A stretch of DNA of 64,000 nucleotides from Ehrlichia canis str. Jake (GCF_000012565.1 NC_007354.1:1054001-1118000), one strand, 5' to 3'; positions 29,100 to 39,900 are shown, numbered from the stretch's first letter. Notes: a model not told the origin generated them from the sequence alone. Program-made: numbers and translations.

Positions 29100-29708
29100 A
29101 TGTTTAAAGGTATAGTCGAGGATATCGGCACTGTGATCCAAGTACGTAATACAAAAAACTGTGATAGAAGAGTTTCAATCAAACCAAGTAATTTTAAGTT
29201 TTTAAGTGAAACAAAGTTAGGAGATTCTATAGGATGTTCTGGTATTTGTTTAAGTGTAGTAGAGTTAAACGATGATTATTTCGTTACTGACGTTTCAGAT
29301 GCAACTTTATCTATTACCAATGCTACATATTGGGAAGAAGGAACCAAGGTTAACCTAGAATTACCAATAAGAATAACTGATAGATTAGATGGACATTTTG
29401 TACAAGGGCATGTTGATGGGATAGGGAAAATTACATCAATCATTAAAGTCAATAGCTCTCACAATATAGAGTTACATGTACCAGATACTCTGCTAAAATA
29501 CACGATAACAAAAGGATCAATCGCAATAAACGGAGTATCATTGACTATTAATTCTATATCTAATGGAATATTATCAGTAAACATTATTCCCCATACCTGG
29601 GAAAAGACAACTTTTCAATATAGTAAAGTAAACGATATTATTAATATAGAAGCAGATATACTAGCAAAACACTTAGAGCAATTGTACATATATAATATTA
29701 AAACATAG
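29100..29708 (+). CDS. ribE: Riboflavin synthase, alpha subunit
   Basis: RibE dismutates two 6,7-dimethyl-8-ribityllumazine into riboflavin. The ATG at 29100 is chosen because it gives the standard start MFKGIVEDIG; a TTG at 29043 would add 19 non-conserved residues. The two lumazine-binding halves are visible: the first with GCSGICLSVVEL and FVTDVSDATL, the second with LDGHFVQGHVDGIGKI and GSIAINGVSLTIN. Length (202 aa) is normal. It is transcribed convergently with the nitronate-monooxygenase-like gene and is not clustered with other rib genes. Ehrlichia are known to make their own riboflavin, in keeping with an intact gene. Confidence 0.97.
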   Translation: MFKGIVEDIGTVIQVRNTKNCDRRVSIKPSNFKFLSETKLGDSIGCSGICLSVVELNDDYFVTDVSDATLSITNATYWEEGTKVNLELPIRITDRLDGHFVQGHVDGIGKITSIIKVNSSHNIELHVPDTLLKYTITKGSIAINGVSLTINSISNGILSVNIIPHTWEKTTFQYSKVNDIINIEADILAKHLEQLYIYNIKT

Positions 29709-29843
29709 CTATATTATTTACAACAATATAAACCTACCAATGAACTTTAAATGAAAAGATGTATTTTGACACCCATCCAATATAATAATAAAGCATGGAA
29801 ATTTTACATACAAAAAAATTATCAATGATAAAACTACAAATAT

Positions 29844-31247
29844 TCAATATCCAGTTAAAATTCTATCAACAAGCTCCTGTACTGTAGGAATATAACCATC
29901 CTTATAAAACTCATCTTGTACAAACTTATATGCGTTATGGCCAGAAAACATCAGCTCATGTTCATGATCTGCACCAGCAACAATATTTTGTAAAGTTTTC
30001 TGAATACAAAAACTACGAACATCTGGTTTAATACCAGTGTTATAGTCTCCATGATCTTTCCAATTACTGAATTTACAATGACTCAAACATCCCATACAAT
30101 TTATTTGATCTTCCCTAATGCTTCGTGACTTACTCTGCGTAACAAATATCAAAGTATTATCCGGTGTTTTCAAAGCATCTGTATAACCCATTGCAATCCA
30201 AGATTCTGATAACTTTTTATCATAGGGATGAACATACACTTTTCTTCCTCTACTACCAATAGAGAGCTCTGCGCTGCACTTTTCAGTCATTTCATTTTCA
30301 AACGCAATTTGACGTTCATTACGTCCTTGTAATTCTTTTATAAATTCATTTTTAACTGCAGAAGAATAAAATCCTGTAGGACTAAATTTATTCAAAAATA
30401 CATCACCAGGCTTTAAAGACATTAACTTTTTCTTCCATTCAGCAGAGATTGGACTTTCCTGAGTTAATAAAGGTCTTGTTCCAAATTGAAATGCTATAGG
30501 ACCAATTAAACTATTGTCTAACCATTCTTCCCAATCCTTTAAGTGCCAAACACCTCCTGCCATAATTAATACAACATCAGACAACCCAACTTCATTCATA
30601 TATGTACGTATTGCTGAAACCCTTTCAAAAGGATCTTGTGGATTATCAGGAGACTCACTATTACTAAGCCCATTATGACCACCTGCTAACCAAGGATCTT
30701 CATACACAACACCACCAAGAAGTGTTTTAGAAAATTTCTGATAAGAACGCTGCCATAAAATTTTAAATGCCCTCATTGATGACACAATTGGATAATAATA
30801 AACTTGATACTGAGAAGCAATTTCAGCTAATTTATATGGCATACCAGCACCACAAGTAATACCGTGAATTAACCCTTTTGCTTTTTCAAGTACACCATGA
30901 AGTACACGCTGCACACCTCCCATTTCCCATAGTACATTCATATGTATTCTTCCTAACCCTTTTGATATCTCATGAGCCATCTTAGCCTGACTCACTGCTG
31001 CATCAATGCTATAGTTTATTAATTCATTATGACGTTCTAACCTGGTTTTACCACGATATATCAAAGGAATATGCTCACCATTATCATCAATTAATCTAGC
31101 ACATGCTCCAGAAAAAGTACCTACAGCAGAAGCAGCAGCAAAAGCACCCGCACTCCTACCATCACTCACACCTATACCTTTGCCACCTTCTATTATTGGC
31201 CAAACACTTTTTCCGGAAATGAATACCTTATTAATTTTTTTACGCAA
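29844..31247 (-). CDS. Nitronate monooxygenase-like (2-nitropropane dioxygenase family) flavoprotein
   Basis: The 467-aa protein has a TIM-barrel FMN-enzyme pattern: GITCGAGMPYKLAEIA (about 130-145), SDVVLIMAGGVWHLKDWEEWL in the middle and FQFGTRPLLTQES. The C-terminal third has a cluster of cysteines (CMGCLSHCKFSNW) unusual for simple nitronate monooxygenases and reminiscent of a metal site. The substrate is unknown; such genes are commonly misnamed as dioxygenases. The start is TTG at 31247, supported by AAGG about nine bases upstream and the absence of an in-frame ATG nearby. It converges with ribE, which ends 135 bases away. Confidence 0.85.
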   Translation of the reverse strand: MRKKINKVFISGKSVWPIIEGGKGIGVSDGRSAGAFAAASAVGTFSGACARLIDDNGEHIPLIYRGKTRLERHNELINYSIDAAVSQAKMAHEISKGLGRIHMNVLWEMGGVQRVLHGVLEKAKGLIHGITCGAGMPYKLAEIASQYQVYYYPIVSSMRAFKILWQRSYQKFSKTLLGGVVYEDPWLAGGHNGLSNSESPDNPQDPFERVSAIRTYMNEVGLSDVVLIMAGGVWHLKDWEEWLDNSLIGPIAFQFGTRPLLTQESPISAEWKKKLMSLKPGDVFLNKFSPTGFYSSAVKNEFIKELQGRNERQIAFENEMTEKCSAELSIGSRGRKVYVHPYDKKLSESWIAMGYTDALKTPDNTLIFVTQSKSRSIREDQINCMGCLSHCKFSNWKDHGDYNTGIKPDVRSFCIQKTLQNIVAGADHEHELMFSGHNAYKFVQDEFYKDGYIPTVQELVDRILTGY

Positions 31248-31762
31248 ATCTAAACCTTAATCTATTAACAATAACTATATACTTTCTACTATAGGTGAGA
31301 AAATCAATTTGTTACTTTTATCACCTTTTTCACAACTTAACAAGCAATATCAATATCACAATAAACTATTCAACTTCTCATTTCTTATGAGAAAAACGAC
31401 AGATATTTATTATAAATTTCACATACCTTGACAAAAGAACTAGTAAATCCTAAATTTTTACTGTTAAACAACAATAACAAATTATTGTACAATAATACAC
31501 ATTATTTTGAGTAGCAAATTTAAAAACACAATATAAACTATATTTTCATTAATCAGTATTTATACAAGTATAAAAGCTATCCAAACAGATAATATATTTG
31601 TAAATTAAAATTCGCAAAATTATTAGAAAAAATACTTTATGAAAATTCTTTAAGGTTACTACAAATCATAATTTTTGCATACCAATATTTTATTATATTT
31701 GTTGCTGTTATATCATTAACTGTATACACTATAATACATTAATTTCTTATTTTTTTAAAGTC
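31248..31762. other. Divergent intergenic region, nothing recognised
   Basis: About 515 bases between the divergently transcribed flavoprotein and M16 peptidase genes, so it should contain both promoters. No clear promoter elements or hairpins stand out. Confidence 0.4.
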
Positions 31763-33028
31763 ATGTCACCAAGTATTACACAGTTTAGAAATAACTTTAC
31801 GATAATAACTGATACAATGCCTCATGTAGAATCTATATCTATTAACATCTGGATTAATGTTGGAAGTAGATACGAAAATACAAACATAACCGGTATATCA
31901 CATTTCTTAGAGCACATGGCTTTCAAAGGTACTAAAACTCGTACTGCACTTGATATAGCACAAATCTTTGATGACATTGGTGGAAATTTTAATGCACATA
32001 CAGATAGAGAACACACTGTCTATCATGTAAAAACATTAAAAAGAGACATTAAAATAGCTATAGAAGTTCTTGCAGACATAATACTAAATTCACAATTTCC
32101 ACAAGAAGAAATAGACAGAGAAAAAGGAGTAGTATTACAGGAAATATATCAAACCAATGATTCTCCTACTAGTATAATTTTTGATAAGTACATAGAGGCA
32201 GCTTATCCTAATCAAATATTTGGAAAATCTATTTTAGGAACTCCAGAATCAGTAACTAACCTTTCTAAAGAAGATCTCCAGACTTATATGAGTGAGTACT
32301 ACCATGCTGGAAACATGTTATTATCAGTAGCTGGAAATATCACACATGAAGAAGTCATTGATCTAGTATCTCAGCATTTTTCTAACATGAAAAAATCAGA
32401 ACCTAAAACAGCAGCACCATCAGTTTACTATAGTGGAGAATATAGAGAAATAAGAAACTTAGAACAAGTACATTTAGTCATAGGATTTCCTAGTGTTTCA
32501 TATAAAGATGACCTATTTTACACTATACAAATTTTAGATTCAATATTAGGGAATGGCATGTCATCACGTCTTTTTCAAAAAATCCGTGAACAACTAGGAC
32601 TAGTATATACCATATCATCTTTTAATTCCAGCTACAGTGATAATGGTATTTTCTCCATATATGCAGCAACAGATAAAAACAATTTAATCCAATTACTTAC
32701 CACAATAGCTTCTGAAGTAAAAAGCATTACCATGAATCTAGAAGAAAATGAGATCACAAGAGCAAAAGGTAAATTAATCTCTGAGATACTAATGTCAAGA
32801 GAGAGCACTACTGCACGTGCTGAATCTTTAGGATATTACTACTCTCACTATAATCGATACATTTTAAAAGAAGAACTAATAAAGAAAATTTCTGAGATTA
32901 CACTTACAGATCTACAAAATTGTATCCATAACTTATTAGGTAGTAATAATAAAATAACATTAGCAGCTATAGGTCAGATTGAAAATTTGCCTTCTTATGG
33001 TGATATAGTGCAAATGTTTCACACATAA
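31763..33028 (+). CDS. M16 family zinc peptidase (processing-peptidase-like)
   Basis: A 421-aa protein like the beta subunit of mitochondrial processing peptidase. The inverted zinc motif HFLEH (His47, Glu50, His51) and the third ligand Glu127 in DREKGVVLQE are present with exactly the 76-residue spacing of the family, so it should be active. The second half has the typical GLVYTISSFNSSYSDNGIF region. No signal peptide, so cytoplasmic. Many alphaproteobacteria carry two M16 genes side by side; here only one is found, and the next 430 bases are non-coding. Rickettsial M16 peptidases are discussed as relatives of mitochondrial MPP. Confidence 0.95.
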   Translation: MSPSITQFRNNFTIITDTMPHVESISINIWINVGSRYENTNITGISHFLEHMAFKGTKTRTALDIAQIFDDIGGNFNAHTDREHTVYHVKTLKRDIKIAIEVLADIILNSQFPQEEIDREKGVVLQEIYQTNDSPTSIIFDKYIEAAYPNQIFGKSILGTPESVTNLSKEDLQTYMSEYYHAGNMLLSVAGNITHEEVIDLVSQHFSNMKKSEPKTAAPSVYYSGEYREIRNLEQVHLVIGFPSVSYKDDLFYTIQILDSILGNGMSSRLFQKIREQLGLVYTISSFNSSYSDNGIFSIYAATDKNNLIQLLTTIASEVKSITMNLEENEITRAKGKLISEILMSRESTTARAESLGYYYSHYNRYILKEELIKKISEITLTDLQNCIHNLLGSNNKITLAAIGQIENLPSYGDIVQMFHT

Positions 33029-33455
33029 TAGAAACTGTAGCACTTAATGTTTATAAAACTAAATAGACTTACTAGTTAAGAAATATAACGTTACAATGTT
33101 TATACACATCTATTCCTAGATAATTAATTACAAACGTAGAGCTGTATTATGATATTTACTTCAAAAATAAGGCACAAAAACTAACTATACAAACACTAAA
33201 TCACACAGTAGAATTATATTCACACTAATGATTAACTATAACACAAACGCATTACACATATCTATTTTAAATTATATAACTCAAAGTTCATTCATATATA
33301 ATGTCAATTACAAACACTTGACATAAGCCTTTCGGCTAATAGATGCATTACACATCCTATAAAATTATATCAATAAATAAAGATTTTCACATATAATACA
33401 TTCTATAAATGCTTAACTTAAAATTCTTAATAGTTAAGATCAATTTTATTAAAAA
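33029..33455. other. Convergent intergenic region with a small hairpin
   Basis: Lies between the ends of two converging genes. A short hairpin (AGCC-TTTC-GGCT, 33325-33336) has no following T-run on either strand, so it is a poor terminator. Nothing else is seen. Confidence 0.35.
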
Positions 33456-34175
33456 TTAAGATTTTCCACTAACTAGTGAATAATTTGGATGTAACATTAT
33501 TAGCTCATCAATTGTTTCGGAAAAACTTTCAATATCATGAGATTTATCATACTTTTTTCCATTAATAAAAAATACAGGAGTAGCATTTACCTGTAACTTC
33601 CTATTTGCAACAAATTTTTCTTGAATAACATAATTCATTATATCTTCATCATTAATGCACTTCTCAAATCTTTCATCACTTATATTACTAATTTTTGCAA
33701 TATTGGATAACACACCTAAGTCTTTATAATTAGTTACCAGTGCTTCTATTGAGCTAAATACGGCTCTAGTATAAGTAAAAAATCTACTAGCAGTATTATA
33801 ACATGTACCTAACATAGCAGCTTTTAGTGAAACATAGTCTAACGGAAAGTTCCTAAAAATATACAGTACTTTGCCTGTTTTAATGTACTTACGCTCTAAC
33901 TCTGGAAATACATTCAATGTAAAATGCGCACAATGCATACAAGAAAACGAAGCGTATTCTATTATTACAACTGGAGCTTTTGTATTACCTACAAAACGAT
34001 CATTAGGTAACAAACTTAATAATTTTTTAGCAGTAATATCGTCACTCAACTTAACAAGAGTATCAGAATAAAACTTTTCCGTAATCTCTTCCTGACTATC
34101 AGAACAAAAAGCAACACCAAAAAAGGAAACCATTGCTAACAAACAAAATAGCTTCCCTAATATTAAAAACTTCAT
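33456..34175 (-). CDS. DsbA-like thiol:disulfide interchange protein
   Basis: Periplasmic oxidoreductase of the DsbA/thioredoxin fold (239 aa). A signal peptide covers about residues 1-24. The active site is C-M-H-C (Cys79, Cys82) in EYASFSCMHCAHF, and a cis-proline loop is visible in NATPVFFINGK. The insert between shows the helical DsbA-type subdomain. The well-studied Ehrlichia Dsb protein is described with a CGYC site, so this is probably a different paralogue. It is followed upstream by secB on the same strand with an 86-base gap, grouping envelope-protein export and folding. Confidence 0.92.
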   Translation of the reverse strand: MKFLILGKLFCLLAMVSFFGVAFCSDSQEEITEKFYSDTLVKLSDDITAKKLLSLLPNDRFVGNTKAPVVIIEYASFSCMHCAHFTLNVFPELERKYIKTGKVLYIFRNFPLDYVSLKAAMLGTCYNTASRFFTYTRAVFSSIEALVTNYKDLGVLSNIAKISNISDERFEKCINDEDIMNYVIQEKFVANRKLQVNATPVFFINGKKYDKSHDIESFSETIDELIMLHPNYSLVSGKS

Positions 34176-34261
34176 AATATAAAAAACCTGTAGTTAATTT
34201 AATTTAACTACAAATTACTACAAGTCGTCTTAAATCACAAATTAAATTATAGTTAACAAAA

Positions 34262-34795
34262 CTACTTTTCAGTATGTTGACCATTATCATTTTGTTCAGC
34301 AGCATTCTGTTTTATTTGAGATTCATACATTGCTTTAAAATCAACAACATCAAGCATTAACGGAGGGAATCCACCTGTCGCAGTAATTCTAGAAATCAAT
34401 TCCCTAACAAATGGAAACAAGATACTTGGAGCAGAAATTAACAACATATCTCTCATATCCTGCTGGCTTAATTCCTCTCCATTACTTGCATCACTATTTT
34501 CAACGGAAAACACACCACAATACTTAACTTCACAAATAAACGCTACTGTAGTACCAACACGAGCTTCAGCATTAACTTGCAGTGTAACTTCATATAATGG
34601 TTCTACTTTATTGTCTAAAGATTGCCCATTTTCTTGATCTTGTGCTTTTACTGGAAGACTTACAGAACTAACGTTAACAGAAATATTAATTTCAGGTGGA
34701 GTTTTACTAATCATTACAAAGATTTGAGGAGAATTTTGATTCTCAAATGAAAGATCCTTAATATACTGACCCTTAACTTTCAATTTATACGACAT
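34262..34795 (-). CDS. secB: Protein-export chaperone SecB
   Basis: SecB holds precursor proteins unfolded and passes them to SecA. The 177-aa product has the expected [14 protein letters not shown] start block, the [13 protein letters not shown] core strand and the C-terminal [32 protein letters not shown] signature region (quoted only by its anchor residues: FPF, REL, GGFPPL, VDF). Its position opposite timA (start-to-start gap 114 bases) matches other alphaproteobacteria, where secB lies near the Tim44-like gene. The DsbA-like gene follows on the same strand. Confidence 0.96.
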   Translation of the reverse strand: MSYKLKVKGQYIKDLSFENQNSPQIFVMISKTPPEINISVNVSSVSLPVKAQDQENGQSLDNKVEPLYEVTLQVNAEARVGTTVAFICEVKYCGVFSVENSDASNGEELSQQDMRDMLLISAPSILFPFVRELISRITATGGFPPLMLDVVDFKAMYESQIKQNAAEQNDNGQHTEK

Positions 34796-34909
34796 ACTAA
34801 CAAGCTCCCAAGTAAAATAATGTAATTAATTATTGATTAACGTACACTAAGCTATAATATTAATTGAGTATACACAGTATATACTTTTGTCAATAAAAAT
34901 TAGGATTAT

Positions 34910-35548
34910 ATGGTTGAATTAGCAATATATGCATTGTTAGCAGCATTCATTTTTTTCCGACTATACAACTCACTTGGAAAAACCTCAGGATTACAACCAA
35001 ACAACCATTCACAAGCTATAAGCATTGTAGTAGAAGACACACAAGAATACGATGATGCTGAAATTGAAATAGAATCCGTAATGGATACTTGTAATAAAGA
35101 TGAAAAATCAATAATCAATCAAATTAAAAAGAAAGACAAAGAATTTTCACTAAAACACTTCATGGACGGGTCAATAAAGGCATTTGAAATTATAATAAAA
35201 GCCTTTAATGAAGGTAATGTACATATATTGTCTATGTTATTAGACACCAATTTATATAACTCATTTTCAGAAGAAATAGAAAATAGAAAAAAGCTTAATC
35301 ATGTATATGAAGATATTATTGTATCAGTAACATCTCATAAAATAATAAAACTAGATCTTTCAGGGAATATTGCATATATCACAGTAAAGTTTATCACTGA
35401 ACAAATAAACTTTGTAAAAGATAAAGATGATAATGTAATACAAGGCAGTACATCAAAGATCAATAAGATTGAAGATGTATGGACTTTCAGAAAGGACATT
35501 ACACTTTCCAATAAAAAATGGTACCTCAATGCCATTCAATCAGAATAA
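34910..35548 (+). CDS. timA: Tim44/TimA family putative adaptor protein
   Basis: The ATG at 34910 has an AGGA site upstream. The 212-aa product begins with a membrane segment (ELAIYALLAAFIFFRLYNSLG), then a polar linker and a Tim44-like domain (about residues 75-210) with the conserved entry FMDGSIKAFEIIIKAFNEGNV, VSVTSHKIIKLDLSGNIAYITVKF and the closing VWTFRKDITLSNKKWYLNAIQ. In mitochondria Tim44 tethers Hsp70 to the import channel; the bacterial role is not settled. Divergent from secB, as in other alphaproteobacteria. The DNA coding its C-terminus is partially duplicated about 165 bases downstream. Confidence 0.9.
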   Translation: MVELAIYALLAAFIFFRLYNSLGKTSGLQPNNHSQAISIVVEDTQEYDDAEIEIESVMDTCNKDEKSIINQIKKKDKEFSLKHFMDGSIKAFEIIIKAFNEGNVHILSMLLDTNLYNSFSEEIENRKKLNHVYEDIIVSVTSHKIIKLDLSGNIAYITVKFITEQINFVKDKDDNVIQGSTSKINKIEDVWTFRKDITLSNKKWYLNAIQSE

Positions 35549-35750
35549 TCCCAAATAAATTTTAACAGTCCTTACAAAAATCTATAACTATCAAGCAATT
35601 TGTTAAGTTTACAAATCCATAAAAACAAACCATACATGTTGCTTACAAGTTTATATTCTGAAATACCTTTTCATAAAAATAGCACATTTGCTATTCAACA
35701 ATTAGAATAACTCCAAATAAAACTTAACAATATAGTTCATACAAAAACCA
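35526..35750 (+). repeat. Partial duplication of the timA 3' end
   Basis: The last codons and first non-coding bases of timA (about 35531-35575) recur in degenerate form at about 35691-35740: both copies contain ATTCAA, AGAATAA, CCAAATAAA and TTAACA in that order. This is a tandem duplication of roughly 160 bases, now diverged. Confidence 0.6.
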
Positions 35751-36575
35751 GATTTATATTCTTTCCAATTTATCAAGCTGTACAAAAACTCACATGCTAT
35801 CTAGATAAATTTATTTCACCTACAATATTATGTTCAGATATTAAGATCAACAATTTTACAATTGTTATTAGTAATTTATATAGCAACAATGTGAATTCTT
35901 TTCAACAAACTATAGAAATCACTCCTTACACTGTAACAAACAGATAAATTCATACTACTCTTACACAAGAGTAAATAATGATTCATGAATACAATAATAC
36001 AAGTATATCCAATGTAACATTAGGATATATATTAATAACAAAATAATTTAATAACACATCAAATACAATTTTTTTATAAAACTTGAAGCCAACAAAGCAA
36101 TATGCTAAACTATTTATACATATATCCTAATTAGTATAAGACATTCATTACAATTAAATGCTAGTTATACTTTTAAATACATAAAAGACAAACAATAATT
36201 CATAACAGTACTACAAACCAACATGAAAACAATTTCTTCACTATCTAAACATCATACAATTAAGTGTTTAGCATTACATTCCTAGTAAATAGAAGGAATA
36301 ACAGGTTATTAGATCAACAGAATAAAATTATTTGATTATTACTACAACTCAAAACTGTAGCTCTATACCACACTAAGAACATAAACAAATAAACTGAAGT
36401 AAAAGTATTACATGTAATTAGCTTTATCGATTAATCAAGAAAATAATAATTAATACATATGTTAAATAGTACAGATCAAGTACTGCTAATAAACTCTATA
36501 CTCTCAACAGAAAAATACAGTTATATATAACACCTATATTCTATAGACAAATTATATACAACTGTATTAGTAAGG
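35751..36575. other. Intergenic, nothing recognised
   Basis: More than 0.8 kb of A/T-rich DNA. A 7-base-arm inverted repeat (AACAATT/AATTGTT around 35850) is the only structure noted; no gene is supported. Confidence 0.4.
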
Positions 36576-37811
36576 TTACTTATTCTCTCTAACTGTATAT
36601 TTAAGATATACAAATCCTATAATTCCTATTAACAAACCACCAGGAACAAATAACATAGATTTTAGCATCAATGCTTTAGTATACACTGGTTCTGACCCTA
36701 CAATTTTGCCATCCCACAATACATCTATTACACAAGATATAGCAGTATGGAAAAAATAACCAAAAGCCATAGCTATCATGTTATTCACAGCAGTAGCTAA
36801 CGCAACTACACTATCATTAACATAACTCAACACCTTACAAGTTGTGATGATCTGATATGCTGAAAAGAACCCTATAAGGAAGAATAACACTGTTACCAAT
36901 AAAGCATTGGAGCTATTAATATACAATATTAAGAAAGGTATCATCATACCAAAACCAGAAGCTATAAGCAAATTCCAGCCATTAAATGACATGTTCTCAA
37001 ACATATAAGGTAAAATAAATGCACCAAAGCACACACCAATAAATATTGTAGAAGGAAGTAAAGCAGATGCTTCTTTATCCATATTACCTACTGCTCTTAA
37101 AAATGAAGTTACCCATCCATCAGCAAAACCTTCCAAAGGTCCTATCATGAAGCCTGCAAGCAAGCTGATTATAATAATGTACTTATTACATATAACCAAC
37201 TTAATGTTACTCAATATACTATTACTAGCGTCATCAATACCACCCCTATCATAAGGCAACATAAAGACATATAACAATACTGCCAACACAGCACCTATAG
37301 CAATAAATATGAGGAATAAATTTTCCCATCCAAGCTTATCCAATAAAGATAAAACTGGTAATCCCCCATACATTGCACCTAATAGTCCTATTATAATAGA
37401 AATACCAGACATTCTAGCAAATCTATTATTATAATACATATTAGCAACCTTAAAAAGACCAAGAGCAGATCCAGCTGAACCGATACCTGTGACTATTCTC
37501 CCAATTTGAGCAAATAACCACACATCAGATATTAATAATGGGACTAACCCAATAAATGTCAAAACAACACAAATTGGTAATACTACTCTGGGACCATATT
37601 TATCTAAAAAAATACCTATCGGTATATGTGCTAATGTGTATCCAATGTAATACAATCCAGAGAACTGACCAAATGCTATAGCACTAATTTTAAATTTCTC
37701 TATAGATATAGATGCAATAACATTAGGAAGTACTCTCAATATATATTGATATGCATAAAACATTGATACCAAAAACCATGCTAAAAATTTTCTATTCAAA
37801 ACATCCCCCAT
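36576..37811 (-). CDS. Major facilitator superfamily transporter
   Basis: A 411-aa protein with about 12 membrane helices. The MFS loop 2-3 signature is seen as GIFLDKYGPRVVLP (about residues 63-76), and the related GQFSGLYYIGYTLAHIPIG helix precedes it. The central cytosolic loop is short. Substrate cannot be told; Rickettsiales carry many such transporters for host metabolites such as amino acids, proline or betaine. It begins 67 bases after tmk on the same strand and may be cotranscribed with it. Confidence 0.92.
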   Translation of the reverse strand: MGDVLNRKFLAWFLVSMFYAYQYILRVLPNVIASISIEKFKISAIAFGQFSGLYYIGYTLAHIPIGIFLDKYGPRVVLPICVVLTFIGLVPLLISDVWLFAQIGRIVTGIGSAGSALGLFKVANMYYNNRFARMSGISIIIGLLGAMYGGLPVLSLLDKLGWENLFLIFIAIGAVLAVLLYVFMLPYDRGGIDDASNSILSNIKLVICNKYIIIISLLAGFMIGPLEGFADGWVTSFLRAVGNMDKEASALLPSTIFIGVCFGAFILPYMFENMSFNGWNLLIASGFGMMIPFLILYINSSNALLVTVLFFLIGFFSAYQIITTCKVLSYVNDSVVALATAVNNMIAMAFGYFFHTAISCVIDVLWDGKIVGSEPVYTKALMLKSMLFVPGGLLIGIIGFVYLKYTVRENK

Positions 37812-37878
37812 AATTAATTTAAATCTGTTAAATTTATAAAGTTATAAAAAAAACAAGACGAATATGCTATTCACAAAT

Positions 37879-38487
37879 TTATACCATTTGCAACACCTTT
37901 ACTATTTTCAGATGTATAAGATTGATACCATCAATATCACAAATCTCATTGTTATCAGTAATTATATGGCAACGATGCGGATTTTTTTCAACAATACTAT
38001 AAAAACCATTCCTTACCCTATAATAAAACTCTAGTTCAGCAAATTCATACCCATTCTTACAAGACCTAGATAATGATTCATGAACATCAACATCAATAAC
38101 AAATGTAATATCAGGATACATATCAACAACAAGATCATTCAACTGACATATCAAATTACAATCAATTCCTTGTCCATAACCTTGATATGCAATTGTTGAA
38201 TCAATAAATCTGTCACAAACTACTATTTTTTTTTGCATTAAAGAAGGTTTTATTACTTTCATAAAATGCTCTCTACGCATAGCAATAAAAAACAATAACT
38301 CTGATAGACTATCTAACCCTTTAGCCTGAAATAATAAGTCACGTACTGCCTCATTTAATAAAGTGCCACCAGGTTCTCTAGTCAACACAACATTGTTAAC
38401 ACCATATATCTTAGATAAATACTCTGTTAACAAGTGTGATTGAGTAGTTTTACCAGAACCATCTATACCTTCAAAAGTAATGAACAT
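37879..38487 (-). CDS. tmk: Thymidylate kinase
   Basis: Tmk converts dTMP to dTDP. From the ATG at 38487 the protein is 202 aa; a TTG at 38496 would add three residues with no gain. It shows the P-loop GIDGSGKT (about 7-14), the TREPGGT motif, and CDRFIDSTIAYQGYGQG, which contains the catalytic DR pair. It sits between fabD (upstream, 250-base gap) and the MFS gene (downstream, 67 bases), all on the minus strand. Confidence 0.97.
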   Translation of the reverse strand: MFITFEGIDGSGKTTQSHLLTEYLSKIYGVNNVVLTREPGGTLLNEAVRDLLFQAKGLDSLSELLFFIAMRREHFMKVIKPSLMQKKIVVCDRFIDSTIAYQGYGQGIDCNLICQLNDLVVDMYPDITFVIDVDVHESLSRSCKNGYEFAELEFYYRVRNGFYSIVEKNPHRCHIITDNNEICDIDGINLIHLKIVKVLQMV

Positions 38488-38748
38488 AACAATCAATTAA
38501 CCTTATTAGATAAAAACACTTTATTATTTTATTAATTGAGTAATATGCAAGCAAGAATACCTAAAGTTATCTACACCTAAGAAAGATAAGTATAAATATA
38601 CTTATTCTTTACTAAATTTATGCGGTCATCATAGCCAGAAGATTTATTAATATAAAAAAACCATTCAACTAAGACAGCGATGCACAAAAAACATAACTGA
38701 AACTATAGTAGGAAGATAACAAAGATCGTTACAAGCACATACTACATT

Positions 38749-39729
38749 CTACGCATTAACAAAACCGGCATTTACAGCAAAATGCTGCGTTATAGAATCA
38801 ATACAACTTGCCGTGTTCACACTAACAGCAGAAACATTTGGACTAATCCTTTTCACCAACCCTGATAGCGTAGTACCAGCACCAACTTCAATAAAGCACG
38901 TGCACCCTTGTTTTATCATATACAAAATACTTTCACGCCAACGAACTCTACTTATTAGCTGTTTAGCTATTAAATCTTTGATCATGAGACAATCAGTATA
39001 TTCTGTTGCAGATACATTAGATATAACTTTGACTAATGGCATTTTCATATCTTCAATACGCTCAATAAATTGCTGTAATTTATCACATGCAGAGTTCATC
39101 AATGATGAATGGAATGGTCCACTGACTTGTAACTTTATAACTTTTTTTATACCAGTATCTTTTATCAAGTCTGGTAATTGCTCAAGAGCTGCTTTAACGC
39201 CACTAACAACAACTTGACCATCACAGTTATCATTAGCAATTTCACAAACTCCATACTCTTGTGCCATTTTCACAACATTTTCTACATCTTCTAAGCTACC
39301 ACCTATTAATGCACACATTCCTCCATATCCTAGAGGCACTGCATCATACATAGCTTGGCTTCTTATTAGCAGAAGTTGTGTAACTTCATATAAAGTTAAT
39401 GCGCCAGATGCACATAACGCTACACATTCACCAACTGAATGTCCTGCCATGTACTTTACCTTATTAAATAAATGTATTGGCTTACCTAAGACATACTCTA
39501 TAGCCCGCAATGTTGCTATAGAAGTCACCATTAATGCTAATTGCGCATTATCAGTTGAAGTTAAATTTTCGATAGAACCTTCGAACATTATTTTAGATAA
39601 CTTTTTATTCAATATGTCATCTACCTCATGAAAGACATAACGAGCAACAGCAAAGTTGTCATATATATCTTTCCCCATAGATACAAATTGAGAGCCCTGA
39701 CCAGGGAACATCAAAATCATCTTATACAT
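38749..39729 (-). CDS. fabD: Malonyl-CoA:ACP transacylase
   Basis: FabD loads malonyl groups onto acyl carrier protein for fatty-acid synthesis. The product (326 aa) has the FPGQGSQ start, the nucleophile motif GHSVGE with Ser98, the Arg-containing LLIRSQAM segment and the catalytic His in SGPFHSSLM. Complete and of normal length. It is divergently arranged with rpmE, with about 170 bases between their starts. The other fab genes are not in the window. Confidence 0.97.
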   Translation of the reverse strand: MYKMILMFPGQGSQFVSMGKDIYDNFAVARYVFHEVDDILNKKLSKIMFEGSIENLTSTDNAQLALMVTSIATLRAIEYVLGKPIHLFNKVKYMAGHSVGECVALCASGALTLYEVTQLLLIRSQAMYDAVPLGYGGMCALIGGSLEDVENVVKMAQEYGVCEIANDNCDGQVVVSGVKAALEQLPDLIKDTGIKKVIKLQVSGPFHSSLMNSACDKLQQFIERIEDMKMPLVKVISNVSATEYTDCLMIKDLIAKQLISRVRWRESILYMIKQGCTCFIEVGAGTTLSGLVKRISPNVSAVSVNTASCIDSITQHFAVNAGFVNA

Positions 39730-39900
39730 CCTCGATCACCTATCAACTATATAATATCTCGTTATAGCAACTTAGTCAAAATAATTTACATATCCATCAT
39801 TAAAGTCCCTTAATATAAATTGACAAATGACACATATAAATGCTACAAACATAGGTTACAAATAAATTTATACTACAAAACATTTGAAAAGGTTTACAGA

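Noticed and set aside
33325-33336. Short GC hairpin between converging genes
   Set aside because: Only four base pairs and no T-run on either strand.
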